From positions 1 through 41,486 of the forward strand of contig MU835144.1 in the NCBI GenBank assembly GCA_029204225.1: a stretch of DNA of 41,486 nt, written 5' to 3'. Numbering within the stretch: position 1 is the first letter of the stretch; each line of letters opens with the position of its first letter. This DNA is from Diphasiastrum complanatum (lineage: Eukaryota; Streptophyta; Lycopodiopsida; Lycopodiales; Lycopodiaceae). Of the stretch, positions 1 to 9,306 are shown in pieces. A model generated the notes under the pieces. It made no database searches. It was not told where the DNA came from and saw only the letters and a list, made by a program, of their open reading frames with translations. Made by a program: the position numbers and the translations under genes.

Positions 1-1
1 T

Positions 2-780
2 TTGATTGCCATCCTTCTCTATGCGGATGAAGTGCTATGAGTCTCCCGAACTAGAGAGGGGTTACAGAAAAAAATTGGACTGTTTACACACTTTTTGTAC
101 TCGGTGGGGTTTAGGGGTGAACCTCTCGAAGACCAAACTTATGGTCTTCAATACCTCTTGGGCCTTCATGCAGCGCTAGGAGCTTACCTTCGATGGACAG
201 TCCCTAGAGGTGGTTTCTTCATACACTTACCTGGGCGTGCTCTTCACTGGTCCTACCTTCAGTATGACGACAGGCGGCTAACTTCTAGACTTGGGAAGGG
301 CACTCTTCCTAGTCCAGCTGGCAGTGATTCTGCTTCCGCAAGTCTATTCTGGATGCTCCCGAGTAAGTGCAGACTGTGTGATACCATCGTCACCCCTCAG
401 CCTTGCTAAGCCCGCAAGAGCACTGATGGGATATGAGGACTCTAGCTGTGTTGCACTATGCTACGAGAGATGGTCTTGCTGCGCCAGGATATGTACCAGA
501 GAGCTCACTAGCCACATCCTAGCTCTCAGGCTCAGATTACGTCTTTCTTCACCAGGAGACGGACACGGCCGTCGACGATGACGACGACATACCACCTCAC
601 CGATGTCAGAGACAGTGTATCACGCATAGTCATGCAGCAGTTCACACTTCTCGCCTTGTTACAAGAGTACACCGTTTTCACCCTCCTAGACGACATCAGC
701 GACGGTCCATACCTCTGATACAGCTCGTATTTTGTCTTTTTTCGAGCAGCAGCAGTATCTGACCACTATCTGATACTACT
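2..780 (+). pseudogene. LINE reverse transcriptase, 3' part, degenerate
   Basis: Fragment of a non-LTR retrotransposon ORF2. Frame 2 (2-74) reads ILLYADEVL, the RT catalytic box with YADE in place of YADD, followed by SRTREGLQKK. After a run of seven A's at 68-74 the reading shifts to frame 3 and continues with WGLGVNLSKTKLMVF, then a TFDGQSLEVV stretch and YLGVLFTGPTFSM. This order is typical of plant and algal LINE RT thumb regions. Stops interrupt it (TGA near 38, TAG near 168, TAA near 279), so it is dead. Beyond about 580 no protein similarity is visible. The element enters the window from the left, and its 3' UTR and tail follow at 880-1081. Confidence 0.8.
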
Positions 781-879
781 CTACTCTACTCTACTCATGG
801 TAGCTATTCTTACTCCCACTTATGGACAGTTGGCAGTTTGTAGTTTACAGTTAATATTACTCATTTTTCTTTTATGCAT

Positions 880-993
880 AGTTTTTTTTTTCTTGGAGAT
901 GTTTATATACGCTCCCCATGTTTTTCACATACTTGACATGTACTCCTTCTGGTCTTATATGCCTTTTGGCATGGAAAAGACATTAATAAAGCT

Positions 994-1022
<29 letters not shown>
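880..1022 (+). mobile_element. LINE 3' UTR and (TTTC)n tail, copy 1
   Basis: The sequence has a TATACGCTCC block, then CATACTTGACATGTA, then TTTTGGCATGGAAAAGACAT and AATAAAGCTTC, followed by (CTTT)n from about 994. The same blocks recur in order at 1150-1335, so this is a family 3' end. AATAAA acts as a polyadenylation-like signal and the CTTT run as the simple-repeat tail typical of some LINEs. It probably belongs to the RT fragment upstream. Confidence 0.65.

Positions 1023-1081
<59 letters not shown>
1023..1081. repeat. (CT)n microsatellite
   Basis: About 29 perfect CT units continue directly from the LINE (CTTT)n tail, so the tract probably grew from the tail. Confidence 0.97.
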
Positions 1082-1082
<1 letters not shown>

Positions 1083-1083
<1 letters not shown>

Positions 1084-1335
1084 GCATAGGCATTCTCATT
1101 TATGTAGTTATCTTGACTTGCACTAGATGTTTTTCTTTCTTACAGTTTTGGAGTCGTTTTTATACGCTCCACGATTACCACATACTTGACATGTAATACA
1201 TTAGTCTTAGATAAAGGCCAATGTGGGCTTGCCCGGTATTGCGGCGTGAATCATGATAACTCGTCGAATCGCACGGCCTCAGCACCGGCGATGTTTCTTT
1301 TGGCATGGAAAGACATTAATAAAGCTTCTTCTTCT
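1083..1335 (+). mobile_element. Second LINE 3' end, carrying an 18S rRNA insert
   Basis: This copy repeats the 3' UTR blocks of 880-1022 (TTGGAG, TATACGCTCC, CATACTTGACATGTA, then TTTTGGCATGGAAAGACAT and AATAAAGCTTC). Between the second and third blocks, where copy 1 has about 20 nt, it carries about 100 nt of 18S-rRNA-like sequence. The tail has become CTTCTTCTT followed by a short CT run. Confidence 0.65.
1196..1297 (+). pseudogene. 18S rRNA fragment inside LINE 3' UTR
   Basis: Sense-strand piece of the small-subunit rRNA 5' domain. Recognisable blocks in the right order are TTAGATAAA, GGGCTTGCCCGGTATTGCGG, TGAATCATGATAACTCG, CGAATCGCACGGCCT and CCGGCGATGTTTC. They match the region after 'ATTTATTAGATAAAAGG' in plant 18S rRNA. 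The piece is about 100 nt of the roughly 1.8-kb gene and is slightly diverged. It cannot be a functional rRNA gene. The identification rests on memory of conserved 18S blocks. Confidence 0.8.
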
Positions 1336-1588
1336 ATCTCCCTCTCTCTCTCGCCCATGCCGCCTCGTAGATCCACCCCCCTTGCCACGCAGGGTGTCTA
1401 CGTGACAGCGCTGCAACCTGCACGCAGGCTGGGCCTGTTGGCGTGGCAAGCGCCACCCCCCTTTGCCGCTGACCCCCTAAATCTGTCCTCCGGCCCTCCC
1501 CCGCTCAGCCCATTGCTCCTACTATTGGCCTCCTTCGGATTCCTAAACCAACTGCTTTTTCCTCTTCTTTGTCTACTCAAGAATCGGC
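1336..1588. other. Unassigned C-rich stretch
   Basis: A proline/leucine-biased open frame crosses this stretch, but no domain or splice structure is evident. It lies between the LINE tail and element A. No gene is called. Confidence 0.4.
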
Positions 1589-1690
1589 ACCCATCCCCTA
1601 TACTCCATCAAGTGATAAATTGCAAGACCTAGCTATGGAGTATCTTAACTTAAACGCTAGATCAACTATGAAAGCATGAGAAACTTAGCT
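1589..1690. repeat. Tandem-duplicated flank plus LTR end of element A
   Basis: A 19-20 bp flank (ACCCATCCCCTATACTCCA) and about 78 bp of the LTR end (TGATAAATTGCAAG onward) occur here and again at 1691-1790. The first unit has TCAA inserted and several substitutions (AAACGC versus CAATAC). Confidence 0.85.
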
Positions 1691-1710
1691 ACCCATCCCC
1701 TATACTCCAG

Positions 1711-2106
1711 TGATAAGTTGCAAGACCTAGCTATGGAGTATCTTAACTTCAATACTAGATCAACTATGAAAGCTTGAGAAACTTAGCTATGGAAAACATC
1801 ACGTACAAGGAGAATTGCATAAGCACCTCACAACACCAAAAGTTAGAAGAGGAAATGAATTGCTAGAGAGAGAGAGGAGGGCGTGGGTCCTCCAAATCCC
1901 TTGTGAGGCAAGCACCTCAATTACATGCATGGAAAGTCTAGGTGTCACCCATAGGAGTGAGCTACTTGGCCAAGTGGGCCACTTGCACTAATTTACTCAA
2001 CTTACAAAAGGGGGGTCTCATGTATTTAATTAATAACATGCCCCATGAGTTATGTACAACTTACAACTTAATTAGTGCTTAGCCAAAGGGGTTAAAAATA
2101 CTACCA
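1711..2106 (-). repeat. Element A 3' LTR
   Basis: On the minus strand it starts TGGTAGTATTTTTAACCCC and ends TTATCA. It matches the copy at 4567-4946 almost throughout, including the shared block 'AAAGGGGGGTCTCATGTATT' on plus. Confidence 0.9.
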
Positions 2107-2116
2107 CCCCCCCTTA
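2107..2116 (-). other. Element A polypurine tract
   Basis: TTAAGGGGGGG on the minus strand lies immediately upstream of the 3' LTR. It is the expected primer for plus-strand DNA synthesis. Confidence 0.7.
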
Positions 2117-3380
2117 ATGGTGATTTTATTTAAACTGACACCCAACAAAGTTCTGAACTTTTCAAACTTATCTTTACTAAGTGGTTTAGTAAAGATACCA
2201 GCTATCTGGTCATTGGTGTCACAATAAACTAGCTCAATCTCACCACTATGCACTTTCTCCTGTATGAAGTGCTGGTCCACCTCTATGTGCTTCGTTTGTG
2301 CATGATAGACTGGATTTCTCGCAAGCTGAATGCAGCTTTGGTTATCACAATGCAACAATGTAGGTCTTACTTGAGTAATCTATGTCCTCAAGCAAATGTT
2401 GTAACCAAATAGCTTCACAGGCGGACCTTGTAGTCGCCCTGTACTCAGCTTCGGTAGATGATAGAGCAATAGTAGGCTGCTGGTTGCTGCCCCAAGATAT
2501 AGCCCCTGAACCTAGGCTAAAGCAATAGCCTGTCGTAGATCTCTGATCGTCTCTATCACCTGCCCAATCAGAATCTGAATAACCTTCCAGTTGAAGGTCC
2601 CCATCATTAGTATATCCAATCCCATAAGTCATCGTCCCTCTCACATATCGTAGGATCTGCTTGGCTGCCTTCCAATGTGCTTCGGTAGGCTTACTCATGA
2701 ATTGACTTGCGATCCCAACCGCATAAGCAATATCTGGCCTGGTGGTTAGTAAGGTAAATCAGGTTGCCCACCAATTGGCGATAGAGAGTCTCATCTGCAA
2801 ATGCTAGACCATCATCTCTTGATGGCTTGTTGCTTGCATCCATGGGTGTGCTAATTGGTTTGCTTTTTTGCATGTTAAACCTCTTCAATAATTTCTGTGC
2901 ATACTTTGCCTGAGAGATAAAAAGACAACGCTTCCCTTTCCAAACCTCAACTCCTAGGCAATAGTGTAGCAAACCCAAATCTTTCATCTCAAACTCACTA
3001 GAAAGATTTTTCTTAACAAAGCAATAAGCTTCTTATTGCTTCCAGCGATGAGTAGATCATCCACATAGAGCACAACAACAACGAAGTCTTCTCCTTTCCT
3101 GAAGACATAAAGATTGCAATCAGACTTACTCTTCTCAAACCCTTGCCTTGCAAAGTACTCGTCCATTCGGCTATACATGCCCTTGGTGCCTGTTTGAGCG
3201 CATACATGCTTTTCTAAGCCTGCAAACTAGATGCTCCTTGCCTCTTATCTCCATGCAGTTGTTCCATGTAAACCTCCTCCTGTAGGTGCCCATTAAGAAA
3301 GGCACTCTTGACATCCATTTGATGGGCATCCCAATCAAAATATGAGGCTAAGACCAAAACGGTCCCTGATAGATGTCATC
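2117..3380 (-). pseudogene. Element A RT and RNase H (broken)
   Basis: Copia reverse transcriptase and RNase H, fragmented by frameshifts. Minus-strand landmarks in order are YDETF at the deletion junction near 3370, the AFLNGHLQEEVYMEQ type motif near 3300, MYALKQAPRA near 3200, the intact catalytic box YVDDLLIAG (YVDD at 3057-3068), LHYCLGVEVWKG, RNase H GYSDSDWAGD, SSTEAEYRA, CDNQSCIQLARNP and finally AGIFTKPL before the stop near 2103. Family members read this as a single frame; here it is split over at least four frames. The catalytic residues of RT and RNase H are visible, but the gene cannot be translated whole. Confidence 0.9.
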
Positions 3381-3760
3381 TTAGCAACAGGTGGAATGTC
3401 TCATCATAGCCCCTTCTTGCATTCCCTTGGCTATTACCTTGAAGCTTTGATCTTTGTCTTTCACCAAACAGGTAGATTCGTCAAACTCCACCAGCATGTT
3501 CTGTTTGGTAATGGCACCAACAGATAGCAAGTTCTTAGCCAACCCTGGTACATGCAACACACTCTTGATTACCTTCACCTCACCTGATGACAGCTGCACT
3601 GGAACTATGCCTTCCATCACCTCATGTGTAGAGTTATCTCCAAGGCATACCTGCTGACCATCTCCTGTCTCCTCATAGGTGTTGAACCAATGTCTATGAG
3701 GTGTCATGTGCTTTGAGGCTCCAGAATCAATGTACCATCCACCAAACGTGGATTTAGATG
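3381..3760 (-). pseudogene. Element A protease region, truncated
   Basis: Copia aspartic protease. WYIDSGA (catalytic Asp of DSGA) is encoded near 3720-3744, followed by KHMTPHRHWFNTYEE, GIVPVQLSSGEVKVIK, VLHVPGLAKNLLSVG and FKVIAKGMQEG. The reading then leaves the protease and enters RT (YDETF) with no GAG-pre-integrase or integrase between them, so at least about 400 codons are missing relative to intact Copia pol. Confidence 0.88.
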
Positions 3761-3786
3761 ATAGGGCAGCAATGAATTGATCAAGG

Positions 3787-4520
3787 TCACCAAAATGCTC
3801 TCCTCCTGCAACTTTGCAAAGTGACCTTGCTGGTTCTTTCCCTTCTTTTGATCACTTTGCCTCTTTCGGCATTCAAAAGCGAAATGCCCATACTTGCCAC
3901 AATAATTGCAGTTACCCTTCCTCTTGGGTGTAGATGAGGAATTGGTGCTTGACTCCTCTCCAACCTGTAACTTGGACACCTGCTGCTCCAAGCTTTGCTT
4001 TGAGTTCTTCCCTTTGCCTTTGCCTTTCTTTTGAAAGTTCTGCTTCTTCTTAGAAGCAAATGCATGTCTTACCTTTCAGAAAGATTCTTCCTTCTCATCT
4101 CCTCCTGTAAAAGAAGACCACATAACTCCCCAAAGCTCCCTAGCAGAAAGGGACATCACATAGTCTTGATAGTTGAATGACAAGATATTCAAGACTATGG
4201 GGACAATACTCCTGTCACTTACTGTCTCTCCAACTGAAGCAAGCTGGTCCATAAGGTCCTTGACCTTTGTGATGTGATCACCAATTGTTGCACCTGCTTC
4301 CATCTTGAGACTATGTAACTTGTTTTGCAAATACACAAGCTTGGCTGAATCCATTGTTTCAACATAGACTTCAAAATAGTCCAAGCCTCCACTGCATCCT
4401 TTGCATTGCAAATGTGAGGAATAATGTTGTCCTTGACAGAAAGATTGATCATCCGATGAGCTTTATCAAAAGCTCCCTCTTTCAAGATTGAGGTGCTTGT
4501 AGAAGTTGAGCACTGAAGTT
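3787..4520 (-). pseudogene. Element A Gag (UBN2 type, zinc knuckle)
   Basis: Retrotransposon nucleocapsid precursor. Minus-strand reading shows AFDKAHRMINLSVKDNIIPH and AKDAVEAWTILKSM (UBN2-like Gag core), a frameshift near 4330, then KLHSLKMEAGATIGDHITKV. After a further frameshift comes the zinc knuckle CNYCGKYGHFAFEC (CX2CX4HX4C, about 3866-3910), flanked by Lys-rich sequence. The N-terminal part normally preceding this core is not clear between the PBS and 4485, so Gag is probably truncated as well as frameshifted. Confidence 0.85.
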
Positions 4521-4554
4521 TCTCTCACTCACAGACTCACAGGCTAGACAACCT

Positions 4555-4566
4555 GCTCTGATACCA
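4555..4566 (-). other. Element A primer-binding site
   Basis: TGGTATCAGAGC on minus starts immediately after the 5' LTR end (TTTATCA). It is the standard Copia PBS, complementary to initiator tRNA-Met. Confidence 0.92.
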
Positions 4567-4946
4567 TGATAAATTGCAAGACCTAACTATGGAGTATCTT
4601 AACTTCAATACTAGATCAACTATGAAAGCTTGAGAAACTTAGCTATGGAAAACATCACATACAAGGAGAATTGCATAAGCACCTCACAACACCAAAAGTT
4701 AGAAGAGGAAATGAATTGCTAGAGAGAGAGAGGAGGGCGTGGGTCCTCCAAATCCCTACCTCAATTACATGCATGGAAAGTCTAGGTGTCACCCATAGGA
4801 GTGAGCTACTTGGCCAAGTGGGCCACTTGCACTAATTTACTCAACTTACAAAAGGGGGGTCTCATGTATTTAATTAATAACATGCCCCATGAGTTATGTA
4901 CAACTTACAACTTAATTAGTGCTTAGCCAAAGGGGTAAAATAGGCA
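4567..4946 (-). repeat. Element A 5' LTR
   Basis: The LTR is 380 bp and on minus starts TGCCTATTTTACCCC and ends TATCA. It lacks about 12 bp (TGTGAGGCAAGC) present in the other LTR. Confidence 0.9.
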
Positions 4947-4959
4947 ATACTCTTCAACA

Positions 4960-5315
4960 TCAAGATCTCCTGAGCTGTTCTCATCTTGGCAAGAAGATTA
5001 GTTCAAAGTTGATTTCCAGAACATGAAAATGGAACTCTTGCAGTTGAAAGAAATGGTTGCAATGTTGATTAAGGATTGTGATGCAGTCCAAGATTACACA
5101 TTTGGAACAAGCAATTGGCAACAAACGGATTTCAGCCTTCGAGTCTACCACCACTATGATAAAAGCATTAGAACAAAAGACTGAGTAGCGTAAGGAAGAA
5201 GCCCTTTCTTGGGCATCGGTAGTGAAGAAAGGTATGAAACCTAGCGCTCCCATTGCATCATCTCAGCCATGATCCAGGAAGAGAAATCTCGGGAGCAAAA
5301 GGTTCTCACCATTAG
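4960..5315 (+). pseudogene. Degenerate coiled-coil/ORF1-like fragment
   Basis: With one frameshift, a plus-strand reading gives MKMELLQLKEMVAMLIKDCD, then LEQAIGNKRISAFES, MIKALEQKTE and EEALSWASVVKKGMKPSAP. The heptad-like Leu/Met spacing and basic tail resemble a coiled-coil Gag/ORF1 of a LINE or Gypsy element, but I cannot name the family. Stops interrupt it. It ends abruptly at a Gypsy RT near 5320. Confidence 0.4.
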
Positions 5316-5321
5316 GGTTGG

Positions 5322-5650
5322 GGAAGTTCGTAATAGCTTACTTGGATGATATTCTCATCTATAGTAGAACTTTAAAAGAGCATGAAGAGCGTTTCAAAAC
5401 TATCTTGAGGTTACTTAGTCATGAGAAGCTCTAGGCCAAGGAATACAAGTGTGAATTTTTATAGAGAAGACTAGAATACCTCGGTCACATTATTTTGGGA
5501 TGTGGGTTGGAAATTGACCCTAATAATGTTTGTAAGGTTCGTGAATGGCCTGTTCTCTTGCCTGTTCTCCTGACCATCTGTGAAGTCAAGTCTTTCCTTG
5601 GCTTCACTGGGTTTTTCCACTAATTCATCAGACCATCCAGAATCAGATGG
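5322..5650 (+). pseudogene. Gypsy reverse transcriptase fragment (element D)
   Basis: Ty3/Gypsy RT. It shows FVIAYLDDILIYSRTLKEHE (YLDD catalytic box), then KTILRLLSHEKL, AKEYKCEFL, RLEYLGHIILG, EIDPNNVCKVREWP and VKSFLGFTGFF, which is the palm-to-thumb order of Gypsy RT. In-frame stops are present near 5434 and 5461. The same strand carries a Gypsy integrase with chromodomain at 12130-12900, so the two may be halves of one element separated by the nested Copia copies B and C. RNase H and the integrase N-terminus are missing. Confidence 0.85.
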
Positions 5651-5776
5651 TCAAACTTATTGGAAACAATAACATTGAATGATTATTTGAGAGAATGTTG
5701 ACAATGCTGCGATGCAGATAATGCATAACATGATTAGACACACACACATATAACTGAGCTTTAGCGAATTATCATT
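5651..5776. other. Unassigned flank between D and B
   Basis: AT-rich, with a short (AC)n at 5740-5752. No recognisable coding sequence. Confidence 0.4.
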
Positions 5777-6345
5777 TAGAAATTGCAAAATCAAGGAATG
5801 AATGACAATAACTCAGTATGCTTTGGATCTTTCAACTACTGTAGGTAGAATGCAACAGATTGTAATAGCCCAAAATTCGAATTAGATCAATGAAGGTGCA
5901 AGTAATCTGTTTATTAGAAAATTCGAATAACAGAAGAGGATACTTCCGCTATCTTACTCTGATAAGGCAAAGCAATTGATTCGCTTATTTTGCCACATAA
6001 ATCGCTCATACACAGATTGTATTCGCGATAGCTTATTACAAATAGTCTAAACCTATCATCGGAATAGCTAATCAACTCAAAAAAACTTGAAAAGCTTTCT
6101 TCTTAACTTAAACGTGTACACTAGATCTATCCTTGTATAGTAGATGGCGCAACCTAATAAGAATGTGCCGTTATTCTAGTGCATATAGGTGGCACTTGCT
6201 AGGTGGCACTCTGGGATTTGTTGCAGATATCCTTGGAGTTGCTGCAGTAAGGTTTTAGCCTTTTATTCGACAGTCCTGTTACAATTCTTCGAATTTGAAA
6301 ATATTTGGACATCTTCTGAACTTTGTGAACTATGTGAACTTCAGT
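5777..6345 (-). repeat. Element B 3' LTR, truncated
   Basis: It matches 11405-12010 in order: AAGGAATGAATG, AGAATGCAACA, AATCGCTCATACACA, GTACACTAGATCTATCCTT, GGTGGCACT. The match runs to about 6343 (GTGTA) and then passes directly into element C LTR sequence, so the rest of this LTR and the B 3' interior are lost. Confidence 0.8.
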
Positions 6346-6529
6346 GTACCCCCAAATGTCAAGTTGGGGTACATGGACCCACAAGTCCCTACTATGTAAA
6401 TACATACTAACTTAGCTAACTCTAAGTTTAATAGGCCTAATGGAGGTGAATAAACCATGGTTACACAACTCTCGACCTTTTGGGTCAAAGTAACCTATGG
6501 TAATACATCATTTCCATTTACATAAACCA
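6343..6529 (-). repeat. Element C 3' LTR, truncated
   Basis: It matches 9558-9761: AATGTCAAGTTGGGGTACAT, AGTCCCTACTATGTAAA, CTTAGCTAACTCTAAG and ACACAACTCTCGACCTTTTG. About 250 bp that should precede it on plus are missing. The right copy has 17 additional bases (ATAATGTCATAATTAGG) near 9590. Confidence 0.85.
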
Positions 6530-6542
6530 ATACCCTCCTTTA
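6530..6542 (-). other. Element C polypurine tract
   Basis: AAAGGAGGGTAT on minus directly precedes the LTR start TGGTTTATG. Confidence 0.65.
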
Positions 6543-6609
6543 ATGAAAATTACATGTATTTACTAAGTAGAAAAATCAGCAAGTAGTTTTAAATTTAAAG
6601 CATGAGCTT

Positions 6610-8700
6610 CAAATTTAACTCAAGTTAATGCCTTAGTGAACACATCCACAATATTATCCTCCGTAGGACAATATTCAAGACTCGAGTGCAATGTTGCCAT
6701 TATGAAGCTTCTCTCGAAAAAAGTGATCGTGGATCTTGATATGCTTTGTCCTCGTGAAAAACTGGATTTCGTGCAATAGCTATCTGTAAAAAGGAGAGTA
6801 GCCGAGCTTCATATCGACAAGTAATTGTCTTAGCCATAAACACTCCGTAGTGGCTGAAAATGTAGCTCTATATTCTACTTCGCATGAAGACGTAGCAACG
6901 GTGGGCTACTTTTTACTTAACCAAGAAATTGCACAATTTCCAAAGAAAAAACAATATCCACTAGTAGAGCGTCATGTGTCTTGATCTCCACCCCAATCTG
7001 AGTCACTAAAACCAACCAGGCATGCATCATCACAAGAAGGATAAAACAGTCCAAGTGCCCTAGTTTCTTGAAGATATCGAAAGATCCTCTTCAAAGCTTT
7101 CTAATGTGATGTCAAAGGAGCATGCATAAATTGACTCATGAGGGAAACACAAAAACAAATGTCCGGTCTTGAGTTGCATAGGTAAATGAGACATCCAGCT
7201 GCTTGACAATACAAGGTAGTATCAAATGGTTCACCATTATCTTGATTACTTCAGGCTCGTCTCCATTGGTGTAGCAACTGGCTTGCAATCTTCCATTTTA
7301 AAACCGCTTCAAAATTTGCCCAATGTATCGTTGTTGAGAGATGAAGATTCCAGCCCCTCACAAAAACTCAAGACCAAGGTAAAAGTGCAACAAGCCTAAA
7401 TCTGAGGTATCAAAAACCGAGGCAAGATCAGATTTTAAGGCTTCAATATATTGCTCATTGTTACCCGTAATGATAATATAATCAACATAAAACAAAATAA
7501 TGATGATAAATATAGAAGTATGCATAAAATGAAGAGTAGATTCACTAGGAATGTTAGAGAATCCCCGATCACAAAAGTATGTGTGTATCTTTTGATAGCA
7601 CATCCTTGGAGCTTGCTTAAGTCCATAGAGAGCCTTCTTGGGAAGACACACTTCGTCTTCTTGACCTGCAATAAAGAAACCAGCAGGTTGTTGAAGGTAA
7701 ACTTCCTCATTATGATCACCATTGAGGAACGCCGTCTTTATGTCAAGTTGGTGCATATGCCAACCATGATGGGCAGCCAAGGTGGTGACTATCCTTACGG
7801 TAGTCATTCGAGCGGTAGGCGCAAAAGTCTCTTCATAATCAATCCCTTGTTTTTTGCGCATAGCCTTTGGCAACAAGTCTCGCCTTGTACCTTCCAATCG
7901 TACCATCGGACTTGTATTTGATCTTGTGCACAACCAATTGCTTTCTTATCATGTGGAAGATCAACAAGAACCCAAATGTGGTTCTTCATGAGCGAGTTAT
8001 ACTCCTCTTGCATCGCATCCTCCCAACATTTTACTCCTTTGGCCTGCTCATAAAAAACGGGTTCTATGCACCATTCTCAATAGAAGTAAGAGCAAAATCA
8101 GAAAAATCAACAAATTCTACTGATTTAGTAGAGGCATGAGTCTTCCCTTCATAGAAGTGATCCACTTTGCTGTCCCGCAAAGTCTGCAACAAACATTTAG
8201 GGACTGTTTTGGGCTGCCAATAACCTTACCTTTGTCAACACTTTGCTGTCCAAAGTGTTCCGAACTTGGACCTTGCTGTCCAAAGTCTTCAATAGGCTGC
8301 TCTTCATTATAAATAGGCTCTTCTTGATGAACTATGGGCTGCAAACTTGAAGAAGTAGTGGGCTGTCCACTAGAAGTAGATGGCAGTCCCTCCTCTTCAT
8401 GATTAGATGACCACCAAATCTGGAAATACTTCAACATATGCCTCATGGGGGAAGTCCCTTTTCATAACATGAGTGGGCGCAACATCATAGGAGGTCTTTT
8501 CATTGAAATGAACATCATGATCTTATTAGTATCCAAATTGAACTACCTATAGGCCTGCTTTCACTACTATAGCCAACAAAGATGCACTTAACTCCTTTAT
8601 CATTAAGTTTGGATCGAAGCTTATCGAGAATGAAAGAATAAGCTGTGCGTAGGTGGCCCCTCTTCGTCACCATTAACTACTTCCCTTCTACTTCCCTTCT
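6610..8700 (-). pseudogene. Element C pol: integrase end, RT, RNase H
   Basis: Minus-strand Copia pol. Near 8600-8660 it reads LRTAYSFILDKLRSKL and GVKCIFVGYSS (integrase C-terminal part). Next come a low-complexity Ser/Gln/Glu linker (8120-8440), HIWVLVDLPHDKKAIGC, GIDYEETFAPTARMTTVRIV, HQLDIKTAFLNGDHNEEVYL and KALYGLKQAPR. The catalytic box is FYVDYIIITG, with YVDY in place of YVDD. RNase H remnants follow (GYCFFFGNCAISWLSKK, EVEYRA), then DNIVDVFTKALT near 6630. The loss of the second catalytic Asp and several stops make it inactive. Confidence 0.88.
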
Positions 8701-9294
8701 TAATCATGTAGATTGACTCCGATTCTTTAGTCATAGATAAAACAGAAAAATCAGCTTGTAGTAGATAGGAAAAAAGACTTTCCAAGACAAAATCTACTCA
8801 CAATTTGCTCAAAGAATAATGAAATAGGTGGCTATTTTCTCCACAAAAATCAGATTGCACACAAATAGGTAAACGTCGAATGAAGCCAACACCAAAACCA
8901 TATTTGTGGCTGAAAATGAGTGTACAATACATGCACGTATAGGGCAGATGGTAGCGCCCTCCTGCAAGCTAGCCAACTCGAAAGTTTCAGCAAGAAATGT
9001 GTAAAAACACATGTATCTTCTTTTGTAGATGGGCGCCCTCCTACAGACAAGTGGATCTGAAAATTTCAGCATGTATTAGACTAAAAAACAACATGCAAAT
9101 GGCTTGAGCATGGGCGCCCTACGACAAACCCTCAAAGTAAGGGGGGCGTCCTCCTCCTTGCAAAAGAAGCTATTAGAATACGAACAGATCTTCACTCGCA
9201 AAAATCAGCCACTTGCTGATTTTATGTTACCGAAAGAGAAGATGATAGCTTCTAGTAGGGCGCCCTCTGGTAAGCAATCTGAATACCTAACGTG
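8701..9294 (-). repeat. Element C leader with degenerate ~80-bp repeats
   Basis: On plus, GGGCGCCCTC-type motifs occur near 8951 (GTAGCGCCCTCCTGCAAG), 9031 (GGGCGCCCTCCTACAGAC), 9112, 9142 (variant GGGGCGTCCTC) and 9257. The first two intervals are about 80 bp, and the units share a second block (GAAAGTTTCAGCA versus GAAAATTTCAGCA). The motif core GGGCGCCC is palindromic. No Gag coding sequence is recognisable here. Confidence 0.6.
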
Positions 9295-9306
9295 GCTCTG
9301 ATACCA
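9295..9306 (-). other. Element C primer-binding site
   Basis: TGGTATCAGAGC on minus directly follows the 5' LTR end (CCTAACA). Confidence 0.92.

Larger units (their letters stand above)
1711..4946 (-). mobile_element. Copia LTR retrotransposon A, internally deleted
   Basis: This is a minus-strand Ty1/Copia element. It has two LTRs (1711-2106 and 4567-4946), a primer-binding site next to the right LTR, and a polypurine tract (seven G on minus) next to the left LTR. The interior holds Gag with a zinc knuckle, protease, RT and RNase H. Integrase is absent. A candidate target duplication ATACT abuts the right LTR (4947-4951) and occurs at 1702-1706, four bases away from the left LTR, so it is imperfect. 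LTR differences are few: mostly transitions plus an indel of about 12 bp near 1900. Confidence 0.9.

Noticed and set aside
1186-1632. 148-residue plus frame
   Set aside because: It runs through the 18S fragment, the LINE tail and a Pro/Leu-biased stretch into an LTR, so it is a composite with no domain.
5322-5650. Endogenous pararetrovirus origin of the YLDD reverse transcriptase
   Set aside because: Paired on the same strand with a chromodomain integrase, polypurine tract and LTR start, it fits Gypsy better. No movement or coat protein was seen.
8951-9270. GGGCGCCCTC repeats as a CRISPR-like array
   Set aside because: The motif is too short, the units are irregular and diverged, and this is plant nuclear DNA inside a retrotransposon.
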